From: CBDIDH01 sp965277595
Lineage (GTDB): Bacteria > Planctomycetota > Planctomycetia > Isosphaerales > Isosphaeraceae
Direction: 5' to 3'
Length of the DNA stretch: 64,000 nt
Assembly (NCBI GenBank): GCA_965277595.1
Contig: CBDIDH010000002.1
Coordinates: 2,480,001 to 2,544,000 of the forward strand
Both the position numbers and the translations under genes were made by a program. Positions 1 through 8,659 of this stretch are shown piece by piece. Numbering within the stretch: position 1 is the stretch's first letter; each line of letters begins with the position of its first letter. The notes beneath the pieces were generated by a model. The model saw only the letters and a list, made by a program, of their open reading frames with translations. It was not told where the DNA came from and ran no database searches.

Positions 1-22
1 TTGTCGGCAGTGAGCGGACCAC

Positions 23-2971
23 ATGACCACCACTCCACCCGACCGCCGGCTCGACCTGGCCGCCTTTCGGTCCGAGGCCGAGGACCAGGGCCGCCCGCTT
101 CGCGCCGAAGCCTTTCGAAGGCTCGGCCTGATGGCCGACGTCTGGGAATGCCTCCGCGGCGATTCCCCCGCGCAGGCCCGCGACGTCTCCGACTTCTGTG
201 ACGAGGCCCTCGCCCGACTTGCCGACGACGCCGTCTCCGAGGCCGAGACCGACGCCGATGCCGACGGAATCCCCGCCTGGGTCCTCCGCGAATCCTCGAC
301 CCGCTGGGGCGACTATCTCCGCCTCATTGATCCCAGTTCAAGCGACTCCGCCGATTCCTGCTCCGAACCGGCAGACGAGACCAGTTCCGACCGCGACGAC
401 GCCCCCTCGGCGATCGACCCGGTCGCCCTCTTTCGGATGCTCACGGGGGACACCTCCGCGCCTCCTCCCGAATCGGGAAACTGGGACGTCTCTCCGCTGA
501 TCCTTCTCGATCCCCCAGGCCCGACAACCGGTTCCTGGCCCACCTTTGACGACCCGATCGACGCCCCCGATCCCTCCGACACGGTTGATTTCCCCACGGA
601 AAGCCCGATCGCATCTCCGGAATTACCTTTCGAGGTTCCCGCGCCTCCGCTGACCCTGGCGATCGACCAGGACATGCGCGAGACCTTTCTTTCCGAGGCC
701 ACCGACCTCTTCGATCGGATTGAGACCCTGGTTCTCAGCCTTGGCCGGGGCCAGCGCCAGGCCGAAACGCTTCACGAGCTTGGCCGCTGCTTCCATACCC
801 TCAAAGGGGCTGCCGGAAGCGTGGGCCTCTTGCAACTCGCGGCGCTCGTGCACGCGATGGAGGAACAGCTAGACGCCGCCTCGGGCACGGCCGGCGACGG
901 TCTGATTGACCTCCTGCACCGGCTCCTTCATTATCTCGAAGGCGTCTTCATCGCACTCCGTCGGGGCGGCCCAGGCACTTCCGAGCCGGTCGTGATGCCC
1001 CCGGTCACGTCGGCCGTCGCCATCAACGCCCGACCCTTCGCGGCCTCGGCCTCAAGTTCACCAACGCCGTCACCGCCGCCGCCCTCCTCGGCTCCGACTC
1101 CGGCGCCGGCTCTGGTTCCGACGCAAACGGCCCCCGCATCGGCCGACGGAAGCGCGGGCGAGGGACCGGTCCGGGTCTCGGCCGAACGGGTCGACGAGTT
1201 GATGGATCTCGCCTCCGAACTGATCAGCCGGCGCGGACTCTGGACGGCCCAGGCCGGTCGGATGAAGGAGTTCGCCGCGCTCGCCCGGACGAGTCGGAAC
1301 CGGATGCTCGCCTCGATCGATCGCCTTCGCGACCTGCCTCCGCCGCCGCGATCCTCCTCGCCTTTCTCGGAACCGCCGATCCGGAGGGGCGATCATCATG
1401 CCGATCTCCCCGAATTGATCCGCAGGATCACCGAACAGGCCGAAGACCTTGTCGAGCTTTCCGACGCCGCCCAGGCGATCGCCAAGCCGCTCTCCGACAA
1501 TAGCGATGCTCTCGCCCGTCTCAGCCTGCACCTCTGGGAATCGCTCCAGGCGATCCGAATCGTCCCCGTGCGCGGCCTCTTTCAGCGCCTCGCCCGCGTG
1601 GCCCACGACGCCGCGAGGGTTGAGGGACGCCACGTCGAGGTTGTCATGGTCGGCGAGGAGACCGGGGTGGATCGCGCTGTTCAGGACAAGGCGTTCGAGC
1701 CGCTCCTTCATGTTGTTCGCAATGCCGTCTGCCACGGCATCGAGACTCCCGACGAGCGTCGCAAGGTCGGCAAGGCGGCCTCGGGGCGGGTCACGCTGGA
1801 GGCGGTTCGATCGGGCAACACGCTGGTCCTTTCGGTTCGCGACGACGGCCGCGGCCTTGATTATGACGCGATCGCCGCGAAAGGGTGTCGGCTCGGCCTC
1901 ATCGGTCCCGGCGATGCGCCGACGGTTGAACGGCTCAACGCCCTGATCTTTCAGTCAGGCTTCTCGACCCGCGAGGCCGCCAACGCGATCGCGGGCCGAG
2001 GCGTCGGCATGGACGTCGTCAGTCAGGAAGTCGGTCGGCTTCACGGCTCGGTCTCGCTCGTATCCCGAACGGGCGAGGGGACGCGGCTCAGCCTCAGCCT
2101 TCCCGCGCGCCTGGCGCTGCAACAGGCGATGGTCTTCCGGGTCGATGACCAGGCGTTTGCCCTGCCGGTTGAGCTGATTGACCTGGCCCAGCCGTTCGAG
2201 GCGCGTGACGTGAACACGTCCGGCTCTCGGACCTCGGTGAAGATCCGCGATGCCTGGGTCCCCCTGACTCTCTCACGCGAAGCGCTGGCGCTGGCGACGA
2301 CCTTGCCGGTTTCGTGTCCTAAGCTTCTATTGATCCGCGCCGAGGGTTCACCCGTGGCGGTTCTGGTTGACTCCATTGATGGAACGAGCGAACTGGTGGT
2401 GAAGCCTCTCGGTCCTTTGCTGGCTGGTCATCCGCTGGTTTCGGGAACGAGTCTGTCGGTGACCGGCGAGGTGATCCTCGCCCTTGATCCGCCGGGTCTG
2501 GCGATCGGTCCTCGCGCGGGTCGGAGCCGGGCCGAGACGGTGACATCCCAGCCTCGGGACGATCCCAAGGGACCGCCGATCCTCGTGGTTGACGACTCGA
2601 TCAGCGTGCGGAAGGTCGTCGCCCGGCACCTTCGGGCTCTTGGTCATGAGGTGGAAGAAGTCTCTGACGGCCTGGAAGCCCTGGGCAAGATTCGCGGTCA
2701 GTCTTACGGCCTGGTCTTCAGCGACCTGGAGATGCCCCGGATGGACGGTTATGAGCTGCTCGCCGAGCTGAACCGCCTGGAGATCGCGCCCGCGGTCCCG
2801 GTCATCATCGCCAGTACCCGGTCCGACCCCGAGACGCGACGCCGGGTGCTTGCCCTGGGTGCCCGCGAGTTCATCTCCAAGCCGATCGATCCCGAAATCC
2901 TGGCCGTGACCGTTCGGGGTCTCTTCCCAGGTCACGCCGCGACCGTGTCTCACGTCGGGGAGTCCTCATGA
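23..2971 (+). CDS. cheA: Hybrid chemotaxis-type histidine kinase (CheA with C-terminal receiver)
   Basis: A 982-residue cytoplasmic kinase that would autophosphorylate and pass phosphate to receiver domains. In order: an acidic, Asp/Ser/Pro-rich N-terminus with no recognisable fold (1-210); an HPt domain at about 217-320 with the phosphoacceptor His258 in FHTLKGAAGS; a Pro/Ala linker; a dimerisation segment near 382; a CheA-type HATPase at about 545-700 (NAVCHGIETP, DDGRGLD, GRGVGMDVV); a CheW-like domain (about 705-830); and a receiver at 852-975 with Asp901 in SDLEMPRMDG. The layout matches the hybrid CheA proteins of alternative chemosensory systems such as PixL and ChpA. The HPt sits well inside the protein rather than at the extreme N-terminus. 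Its stop overlaps the next start by 4 bp (ATGA). An open frame running from the window edge to TGA at 24-26 suggests that it is itself translationally coupled to an upstream gene. Confidence 0.93.
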   Translation: MTTTPPDRRLDLAAFRSEAEDQGRPLRAEAFRRLGLMADVWECLRGDSPAQARDVSDFCDEALARLADDAVSEAETDADADGIPAWVLRESSTRWGDYLRLIDPSSSDSADSCSEPADETSSDRDDAPSAIDPVALFRMLTGDTSAPPPESGNWDVSPLILLDPPGPTTGSWPTFDDPIDAPDPSDTVDFPTESPIASPELPFEVPAPPLTLAIDQDMRETFLSEATDLFDRIETLVLSLGRGQRQAETLHELGRCFHTLKGAAGSVGLLQLAALVHAMEEQLDAASGTAGDGLIDLLHRLLHYLEGVFIALRRGGPGTSEPVVMPPVTSAVAINARPFAASASSSPTPSPPPPSSAPTPAPALVPTQTAPASADGSAGEGPVRVSAERVDELMDLASELISRRGLWTAQAGRMKEFAALARTSRNRMLASIDRLRDLPPPPRSSSPFSEPPIRRGDHHADLPELIRRITEQAEDLVELSDAAQAIAKPLSDNSDALARLSLHLWESLQAIRIVPVRGLFQRLARVAHDAARVEGRHVEVVMVGEETGVDRAVQDKAFEPLLHVVRNAVCHGIETPDERRKVGKAASGRVTLEAVRSGNTLVLSVRDDGRGLDYDAIAAKGCRLGLIGPGDAPTVERLNALIFQSGFSTREAANAIAGRGVGMDVVSQEVGRLHGSVSLVSRTGEGTRLSLSLPARLALQQAMVFRVDDQAFALPVELIDLAQPFEARDVNTSGSRTSVKIRDAWVPLTLSREALALATTLPVSCPKLLLIRAEGSPVAVLVDSIDGTSELVVKPLGPLLAGHPLVSGTSLSVTGEVILALDPPGLAIGPRAGRSRAETVTSQPRDDPKGPPILVVDDSISVRKVVARHLRALGHEVEEVSDGLEALGKIRGQSYGLVFSDLEMPRMDGYELLAELNRLEIAPAVPVIIASTRSDPETRRRVLALGAREFISKPIDPEILAVTVRGLFPGHAATVSHVGESS

Positions 2972-4509
2972 CGCAAACGGCCCCTCTGGTCCTCGTGATC
3001 GATGACAGTCCGACCATCCGCAAGATGGTCGAGTGCCACCTGTCTCAGGCCGGCTACCGGGTCTCGATGGCCTCCGACGCCGAGCAAGGGCTGGCGATGG
3101 CCGCGACGATCCACCCCGACCTGATCCTTCTCGACCATCAGCTTCCCGGCGTCACCGGCGATCAGGTCTGCAAGAAACTCCTTGCCTCCGAGGTCACCGC
3201 CCGAATTCCCGTCCTGATCAGCTCGGCGATGCGTAACCGGGCCTTTGCGCTCTACGCCGAGTTCTCGAACGTCATTGACCAGATTCCCAAGCCGTTCACC
3301 CCCGAGCTTCTCAAGAGCGGCGTGGCCAACGGCCTGGCCACCGGCGCCTTGGTTGAGCAGGCCCAGCGCACCGGCTGCGCGATGCCCGAGGCCGTGGGTG
3401 AACAGACCGACGCCGCTCTCTCGGGCCGGACCGACGTCTTTCCCTTCCGTGCCGTCCTTGACTTCCTCACGAACGCGCAGGTCGACGGCCGCCTGACTCT
3501 CGAACAGAACAAGGAACGGCTTCGTTTCGCAATTTCGGGGGGGCGGATTCAGGCGGTTTACTCGCCGACAGTCGCTCCGCATCGCGTCGCCGATCATCTG
3601 CCGCGCGACCTTGCCGACCTCGCCCCGCTTCTGACGATGACCCTGGGCGAACAGCAAGACGCGTCAATGTCGGGCCTGGTCAAGCTTCTGGAGCGGAGCC
3701 TCTCCGATCCTCGCCGTCTTCGCGCTCTTTTGCGGGCGCAATCGGCCGTCCTGACCTACTGGGCCTTGACGCACGGCCCTGGCGAGTTCGTCTTCGAGGG
3801 TCGAACCGCCCTGCCCCCGATGTTCCAGGCGTTTCCACTTCAGGCGAGCTTGCCCTCACTGGCCGTCGAAGGAGTTCGGCGCTGCGTTTCGACAACGGAA
3901 CTGAACCACCTGGGACCGATTCTCTTCGCCCGGCATAACCCACGCGGCGGGAACGTCGACCGCGCCGGCCTGGTGCCGCAGGAGGTCCGGGTGCACACGC
4001 TTCTCGACGGCGCCGAGCCTCTCGCGGCGATCGCCCAGAAACTCGCGATGCCCGCGGTTGACGCCGCCGCGCTGGCCCTTGGCCTGGAACTCGCCGGCCA
4101 TCTTGAGCGCCGGGCACCCGCGGTCAACGCCGCGATCCTCATGCTCGAAGACGATACCGAGTCGGCTCGGCTGGCCGCTCGGATTCTTGGTTCCGAGGGC
4201 GAAGGCTATCAGCTTCGGCACGTTCGCGACCGCGTCGCCGCGCAGCTTCTTCTCAAGCGGCAGTCGTTCGCCCTGGTGATCTTGCCCGTGGATACCGCCG
4301 ATCAAGAAACCTTCTATCAAGGCGCCCGCGCCCATGCTCCGGCCACGACGCGATTCATCGGCCTCGTCAAGATCGAGGAAGAGAGCCAGCTTGACCGCCT
4401 GGACCGCCTTGGCCTCGATGGCGTCCTTCACCGCCCCTTGACCGAGCCCGACCTGCGCTCAACCGTCCGGCAATTGATCGGCGAGTGTGAACTCGTGGGG
4501 GTCACGTGA
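2968..4509 (+). CDS. PatA/PixG-like response regulator (REC-DUF4388-pseudoreceiver)
   Basis: A 513-residue response regulator and probable phosphorylation target of the overlapping CheA. Residues 5-125 are a receiver: acidic pair D12/D13, phosphoacceptor D56 in LLDHQLPG, and lysine in IPKPF. Residues of about 150-270 resemble the DUF4388 (PatA N-terminal) domain that defines PatA/PixG regulators in cyanobacterial and myxobacterial chemosensory clusters. A second receiver-like fold begins near 389 (ILMLEDDTESARLAARIL). It keeps the N-terminal acidic residues, but I see no clear phosphoacceptor Asp or conserved lysine, so it is likely a pseudoreceiver. There is no DNA-binding domain, so output is expected through protein contacts. 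The start is set by the ATGA overlap with the kinase gene. Confidence 0.88.
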   Translation: MTQTAPLVLVIDDSPTIRKMVECHLSQAGYRVSMASDAEQGLAMAATIHPDLILLDHQLPGVTGDQVCKKLLASEVTARIPVLISSAMRNRAFALYAEFSNVIDQIPKPFTPELLKSGVANGLATGALVEQAQRTGCAMPEAVGEQTDAALSGRTDVFPFRAVLDFLTNAQVDGRLTLEQNKERLRFAISGGRIQAVYSPTVAPHRVADHLPRDLADLAPLLTMTLGEQQDASMSGLVKLLERSLSDPRRLRALLRAQSAVLTYWALTHGPGEFVFEGRTALPPMFQAFPLQASLPSLAVEGVRRCVSTTELNHLGPILFARHNPRGGNVDRAGLVPQEVRVHTLLDGAEPLAAIAQKLAMPAVDAAALALGLELAGHLERRAPAVNAAILMLEDDTESARLAARILGSEGEGYQLRHVRDRVAAQLLLKRQSFALVILPVDTADQETFYQGARAHAPATTRFIGLVKIEEESQLDRLDRLGLDGVLHRPLTEPDLRSTVRQLIGECELVGVT

Positions 4510-4622
4510 AAAGACAAATTAATGACCGTAAATAAATAGGAAGATTCGATACTGTTTTATCGCGTGATTCAGGGTCTTCCCCATCGTTCATCATTCAACG
4601 TGCGGCGGGAGGGCGTGAGCCG

Positions 4623-5618
4623 ATGCTCGGACGGGACCCGGAACCACTGGCGAGCCCCTGGGATGGTGAAGTTGAGCCGAACCACGACGTTGACACCATC
4701 ACCCTGCTTCAGGAGGAAATCGCCCGGCTCGAAGCCGAGCTACGCGACCGCGATCAGGCCGCGCTTTCGCATCACGATCATCACCTTGATAACGCCAATG
4801 CCCACGCCCACGCTCACGCCTCCGACACCTCTCGCGAGCAGATCGACGGCCTTCTCGCCGAGATCGCGGCGCGTGATGAGACGGTGGAACTGCTTCTGGA
4901 ACAGTCTCGGCTCTATGAAGAGGCCGCGTCGGCGCAGCGGGCCGAGTGGGAGCAACTGCATCAGTGGGTCGAGGAGGTCGAGCGCCGGGTTGAAGATCGC
5001 GACGCCGAAGGCCCCCGTCTTCGGGCTGAGCTTGACGCCGAACGCGACCGCGGCGAGCGGCTTCGGGTCTCCTCGGAAACCGAACGTCGCGGCTGGGACG
5101 CTCGCCGGGTCGGCCTGGAACGCGAAACGCAGCTTCTCCGCGATGAGATCGCTCGGAACCACCAGGGCTCCGCGACGCGCGACGAATCCTCGCTTCTCGA
5201 ACTCGCCGCCGAGAATCGCCAGCTTCGAACCGACTGCGAGGCCCTTCGCACTCTCGCCAACGAGGCGGAGACCCTTGGCCGACGCTTCGCCGAGGCTGTC
5301 ACCGACCTCGAAACGGCCCGCCGCGAGATCCGCCGGCTTGAAGACGAACGCCAGCGCGAGCGTATCGAGCACGAGGCGGAACTGGTTGCCCTTCGTAGCG
5401 AGCTGGCCCGCGAGTCGCTCGTCCGCCAGGCCGAGCCATCGAGCGAGCCGACGCGGGATTTCGCGCCCGAACGCCCCTCGGCGATGGATGCCGACGAGCG
5501 GATCAGGGCCTTCCGTCAACACCTCAAGGAACTTCACGATACCGAGGCCGCGCAGCGGGTCAACCGGTCCCTCGGCGCCCGGCTTTCCAGGCTCTGGCGG
5601 AACACCGGTCCAGGTTAA
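4623..5618 (+). CDS. Long coiled-coil protein with His-rich segment
   Basis: A 331-residue protein, predicted soluble (no signal peptide or membrane span), dominated by Glu/Arg/Leu heptads from about residue 25 to 270, so almost certainly a long alpha-helical coiled coil. A His-rich stretch lies near residues 58-75 (HHDHHLDNANAHAHAHA), unusual within a coiled coil and a possible metal-binding or pH-sensitive break. The C-terminus is Arg/Gln-rich. I recognise no enzymatic domain. It follows the CheA/response-regulator pair by about 110 bp, on the same strand, and precedes a second coiled-coil gene. A structural or scaffolding role for the signalling block is plausible but is inference. The ATG is preceded by a GGGAGGGCGTGAG ribosome-binding region. 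Confidence 0.8.
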   Translation: MLGRDPEPLASPWDGEVEPNHDVDTITLLQEEIARLEAELRDRDQAALSHHDHHLDNANAHAHAHASDTSREQIDGLLAEIAARDETVELLLEQSRLYEEAASAQRAEWEQLHQWVEEVERRVEDRDAEGPRLRAELDAERDRGERLRVSSETERRGWDARRVGLERETQLLRDEIARNHQGSATRDESSLLELAAENRQLRTDCEALRTLANEAETLGRRFAEAVTDLETARREIRRLEDERQRERIEHEAELVALRSELARESLVRQAEPSSEPTRDFAPERPSAMDADERIRAFRQHLKELHDTEAAQRVNRSLGARLSRLWRNTGPG

Positions 5619-5675
5619 CAATCGCCTTACTGAACGGAGAAACCCTCCGGCCCAAGGCCGTCGAGGAGCGGCCCC

Positions 5676-6251
5676 ATGACGGCCAAGATCCCCCCACAGT
5701 CGTCGACCAGCAGCACCACCGACCGCCGCGAGTCGCGGCCCCGCCGCGCCTCCGACGCCGAACCCGACGCCAGCCTCGCCGCGCTTGTCGACGGCCTTGA
5801 GCGTCTCCGCGATAACCTCCACCGCCGCCTTGACCCTCTTGAAGCCCTTGCCCGGGAACAGGCCCGGCTCCTTGAAGAAGACGCCAGCGACCGCGAACTT
5901 GAGCTGGCGGACCGCGTGACCCAACTGGAGACCGCGCAGGCCCGGCTCGTGGCCGAAGCCAGGCGACGCGAGCAAGAGTATCAGTCCGCGTTTCAGCAAC
6001 TCGAATCCGATCGCCGTCTGCTTGCCGAGGCCTGGGAACGGCTCGAACAGGAGCAGGTTGACGCCCCCGCCGTCTCGGCCTCGGCCGCCGCGGCGCCGGC
6101 TCCCGCCTCCGCCCCCGCGGCGGCCGATCGCGCGGCAACCCCCTGGTCGTCGACCGTCGACCCTTCCGCCGAGGCCGTCACTCGTTCCATTCTTCAGCAG
6201 TTCCAGACCTTACAGGGCGACGTTCGCCGCAACAGCCGGAGTCGCGGTTGA
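5676..6251 (+). CDS. Short coiled-coil protein with Ala/Pro linker
   Basis: A 191-residue protein with a polar disordered N-terminus (residues 1-30, Ser/Thr/Arg-rich), one central coiled coil (about 30-125, heptads of Leu/Ala with Glu/Arg) and an Ala/Pro-rich linker (about 128-150, AAAAPAPASAPAAA) ending in a short amphipathic helix and a basic tail (RRNSRSRG). It has no catalytic motif, signal peptide or membrane span. It sits 57 bp behind the longer coiled-coil gene, which suggests co-transcription and possibly hetero-oligomer formation. The ATG lies 7 bases after a GAGGAGCGG ribosome-binding region. Function unknown. Confidence 0.75.
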   Translation: MTAKIPPQSSTSSTTDRRESRPRRASDAEPDASLAALVDGLERLRDNLHRRLDPLEALAREQARLLEEDASDRELELADRVTQLETAQARLVAEARRREQEYQSAFQQLESDRRLLAEAWERLEQEQVDAPAVSASAAAAPAPASAPAAADRAATPWSSTVDPSAEAVTRSILQQFQTLQGDVRRNSRSRG

Positions 6252-6502
6252 TGATAGAAGTAACTCTTCGTTAGTGACTGACTCAGGAATCGTGGCCGAT
6301 CTCTCGTGGTGGAAACGAACCGAACAGGATCTCAAGTCATTGGTCAAGCTCATCTCGATGTTCTTGGTTCGATCCCTGGTCAACGTTCGTCGTTCAATGC
6401 CCCGTTGGAAACTCGAAGAGCGGTCGAGGGTCGCAATAAGTCTCGCGTGAACGCGAAATTCCGCCTCGCGTCCTTTTCCGTACGAATGAGGTCTTCTGGA
6501 AC

Positions 6503-7510
6503 ATGCCCAACCCCATGACCGCCCAGACCGGAACGGCCCGAAGGGGCTGGGCGTCGCGTCTTTTCGGAAGTTTCACGCGGGTGCAGCCCGCGTCGCAGAA
6601 CGCCCCAGGCACCGGCAATAGCCGGGTCGCCCCGCGCAACCTCGGCATGGCCCGGCAACTCGTCGCCGAGGACCGGTACATCTTCGTCCTTCTCAAGGAA
6701 GCCGCCGACAACATCGCCGAGGCCGATGCGGCGCTCGGCTGGCAGGCTATCGCGGAAAAGATGTCGCTGGTTCCCACCGGCGTTGTCCCGGTCGTTCACG
6801 CCAACGGCGGAGTCGGCCCGGTTGAGATTTCCGCCTTTTTCCTCGATCGCCACGCGGTCACGAATCGCCAGTACCAACGATTCGTCGAGGCCAATGGCTA
6901 CGATGCTCTGGAAATCTGGCCTCAGGAGATCTGGCCGAGCCTGATGAGGTTTGTCGACCGCTCGCGACGGCCCGGCCCTCGCGAATGGGAGAACGGCAAG
7001 TTTCCCGCGGGCAAGGCCGAACACCCCGTCATCGGCATCTGCTGGTATGAAGCCGCCGCCTATGCCTCGTGGGTTGGCAAGCGGCTACCGACCGCCGCGG
7101 AATGGCAAAAAGCCGGCGGCTGGCCCGAGCATCTCAGCGGCGGATCGTGTCACCGATACCCCTGGGGCAACGTCTACGAGCCGTCTCGCGCCAACCTCGG
7201 ACCCACAGGCGCCGGGCAGACCGTCCCCGTGCAGGATTATCCAGCCGGAGCGACGCCCAACGGCATCTTCCAGATGACTGGCAACGTCTGGGAATGGCTT
7301 TGCGACCGCCTTGACGCCATTCCCGCTCGCGCCGACGAGGCGTTTCACCCGCTCCGGCCCATGCGTCGGATCACCGGAGGCGCGTATGACACCTATTTTC
7401 CCAACGAGGCGACCTGTCAGTTCATCACCGGCCAGCCCGAGCTTGACCGCCGCGACAACATCGGTTTTCGATGCGCGATTCCCGTCGACCGTCTTCGACT
7501 CCGGCTCTGA
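6503..7510 (+). CDS. FGE/SUMF1-fold protein, probably non-catalytic
   Basis: A 335-residue protein. Residues of about 95-330 form the formylglycine-generating-enzyme (FGE-sulfatase) fold: DRHAVTNRQYQRFVEAN, HPVIGICWYEAAAYASWVGKRLPTAAEWQKA, GNVWEW, RITGGAY, and the closing NIGFRC. In true FGEs a Cys pair follows the GGS(Y/F) turn. Here the first position is Thr297 (GGAYDT), so the copper/redox centre looks incomplete and formylglycine formation is doubtful. Many bacterial FGE-fold proteins are ligand-binding or regulatory modules, so this is probably one of those. Residues 45-85 form an extra helical segment of unknown function. There is no signal peptide. It sits between the coiled-coil genes and the GTPase gene, and FGE-fold domains recur in GTPase-based and kinase-based conflict or signalling systems. 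Confidence 0.85.
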   Translation: MPNPMTAQTGTARRGWASRLFGSFTRVQPASQNAPGTGNSRVAPRNLGMARQLVAEDRYIFVLLKEAADNIAEADAALGWQAIAEKMSLVPTGVVPVVHANGGVGPVEISAFFLDRHAVTNRQYQRFVEANGYDALEIWPQEIWPSLMRFVDRSRRPGPREWENGKFPAGKAEHPVIGICWYEAAAYASWVGKRLPTAAEWQKAGGWPEHLSGGSCHRYPWGNVYEPSRANLGPTGAGQTVPVQDYPAGATPNGIFQMTGNVWEWLCDRLDAIPARADEAFHPLRPMRRITGGAYDTYFPNEATCQFITGQPELDRRDNIGFRCAIPVDRLRLRL

Positions 7511-7606
7511 TATCGACTGATCGACACGGCGTTCCCGATTGGCCAGCGAACTTCAACATCCTCCGTTCAGGTTCTCGCACCGCAACCGCTCAGGCGTGAC
7601 CCAGCC

Positions 7607-8461
7607 ATGATGAATCTCAACTGCCCGCTCTGCGACGGACACCTGTTTGAGGGCGACCCTTGCGGCACCTGCCACGCCCCCGCCACGGTGATCGAGTCGA
7701 TCTTTTACCGCGAGAGTCGGCCGCAGTTCATCGGCGTTCTCGGGCCGAGCGGCGTTGGCAAGACGGTTTATCTCGGCATGCTTCTGGACATGCTCTCGAA
7801 GGGCGCCGGGGGCCTTCACGGCACGGCCAAGGGGCCGTTTTCCCTCGCCTTGCACCGCAACCTGATCCTCGCCCTTGAGCGGCAGAGATTTCCCGAAAAA
7901 ACCCCAAACGAAGCCGACCGCTGGGACTGGGTTCACTGCGAGGTCACGTCCAAGAAACGCGGGCCGGTCTACGACGTCGTCACTCCCGACGTCGCCGGTG
8001 AGGCCGTCATGGCCGAGATCGAGCATCCGAAAACGAACCCAACAATCCGTTCGCTGATCGGTCGATGCTCGGGCCTGGTCGTTCTGGCCGACATGATGCA
8101 GGTCGTCGCCGACGGTCAGGGGCAAGAGTTATTCGCGATGCAGCTTGTCAGCTACCTTGACTCGCTCCGGCCTGTCAAGAAGCGCGGAAAGGTTGAAGTA
8201 CCAGTTGCGATCGTCTTCACCAAGGCCGACCTTTACGAAGACGCCGTCCGCGACCCCAGCGCCTTTGCCCGCGCCAACGCCCCTGGTCTCTGGCGCCTCT
8301 GTGAATCGCGGCTCAAGCACGTTCAGTTCTATTGCTCCGGCGTCGCCGGATCGACCGGCAAGCTTGTTGATCGCGACGGTTACGAGTCTCTCGTTCCCCT
8401 CCGCGTCGAGCCTCGCGGGATCATCGAGCCTTTCTCCTGGCTCCTCAGCCAGATCCGCTAG
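7607..8461 (+). CDS. Zinc-ribbon P-loop GTPase (DO-GTPase2-like)
   Basis: A 284-residue protein with an N-terminal zinc ribbon (Cys6, Cys9, Cys19, Cys22 as two CxxC knuckles) followed by a TRAFAC-type GTPase. Visible motifs: G1 GPSGVGKT (46-53), a DVAGE switch/G3 at Asp128, G4 TKAD (205-208), and a late CSGVAG that could be G5. There is no translation-factor or signal-recognition domain and no membrane span. The zinc ribbon plus GTPase combination and the following gene resemble the DO-GTPase2/GAP1 modules described in GTPase-centred bacterial conflict systems. Family assignment from memory is tentative, whereas the GTPase identity is solid. It is likely a molecular switch linked to the neighbouring regulators. 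Confidence 0.82.
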   Translation: MMNLNCPLCDGHLFEGDPCGTCHAPATVIESIFYRESRPQFIGVLGPSGVGKTVYLGMLLDMLSKGAGGLHGTAKGPFSLALHRNLILALERQRFPEKTPNEADRWDWVHCEVTSKKRGPVYDVVTPDVAGEAVMAEIEHPKTNPTIRSLIGRCSGLVVLADMMQVVADGQGQELFAMQLVSYLDSLRPVKKRGKVEVPVAIVFTKADLYEDAVRDPSAFARANAPGLWRLCESRLKHVQFYCSGVAGSTGKLVDRDGYESLVPLRVEPRGIIEPFSWLLSQIR

Positions 8462-8483
8462 CACCCCCCTTTCCCTCAAACTT

Positions 8484-8578
8484 CGAGGCCAGAGGACAAC
8501 GGGCAAAGGCCAGAGGGCAAAGGCCAGAGGGCAAAGGCCAGAGGGCAAAGGCCAGAGGGCAAAGGCCAGAGGGCAAGG
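8484..8578. repeat. Tandem repeat, 14-bp unit GGGCAAAGGCCAGA
   Basis: Five exact copies of a 14-bp purine-rich unit (8501-8570) plus a partial sixth, preceded by a degenerate copy. The unit matches the GGGCAAAGGACAAAG module found in other intergenic regions of this window. It lies between the GTPase and GAP1-like genes and is followed by a pyrimidine-rich CCCGTCTCC tandem (about 8607-8645). Confidence 0.95.
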
Positions 8579-8659
8579 ATCGAAGCAGAAATCGTGCCTT
8601 TACCCTCCTGCCTCCCGTCTCCCGTCTCCCGTCTCCTGTCTCCTTTCCTGAGGGCTCTC

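Noticed and set aside
4740..5999. 419-codon minus-strand open frame across the coiled-coil genes
   Set aside because: It has the hydrophobic Gly/Ala/Leu composition expected from the reverse of Glu/Arg-rich coding sequence and no start signals; the plus-strand genes show heptad patterns.
8501..8578. Possible CRISPR array
   Set aside because: The units are directly adjacent with no spacers, so this is a simple tandem repeat. No cas genes are in the window.
8594..8659. Upstream start (ATG 8594) for the GAP1-like protein
   Set aside because: It would translate a CCCGTCTCC tandem repeat into a low-complexity leader; GTG 8660 immediately precedes the conserved fold.
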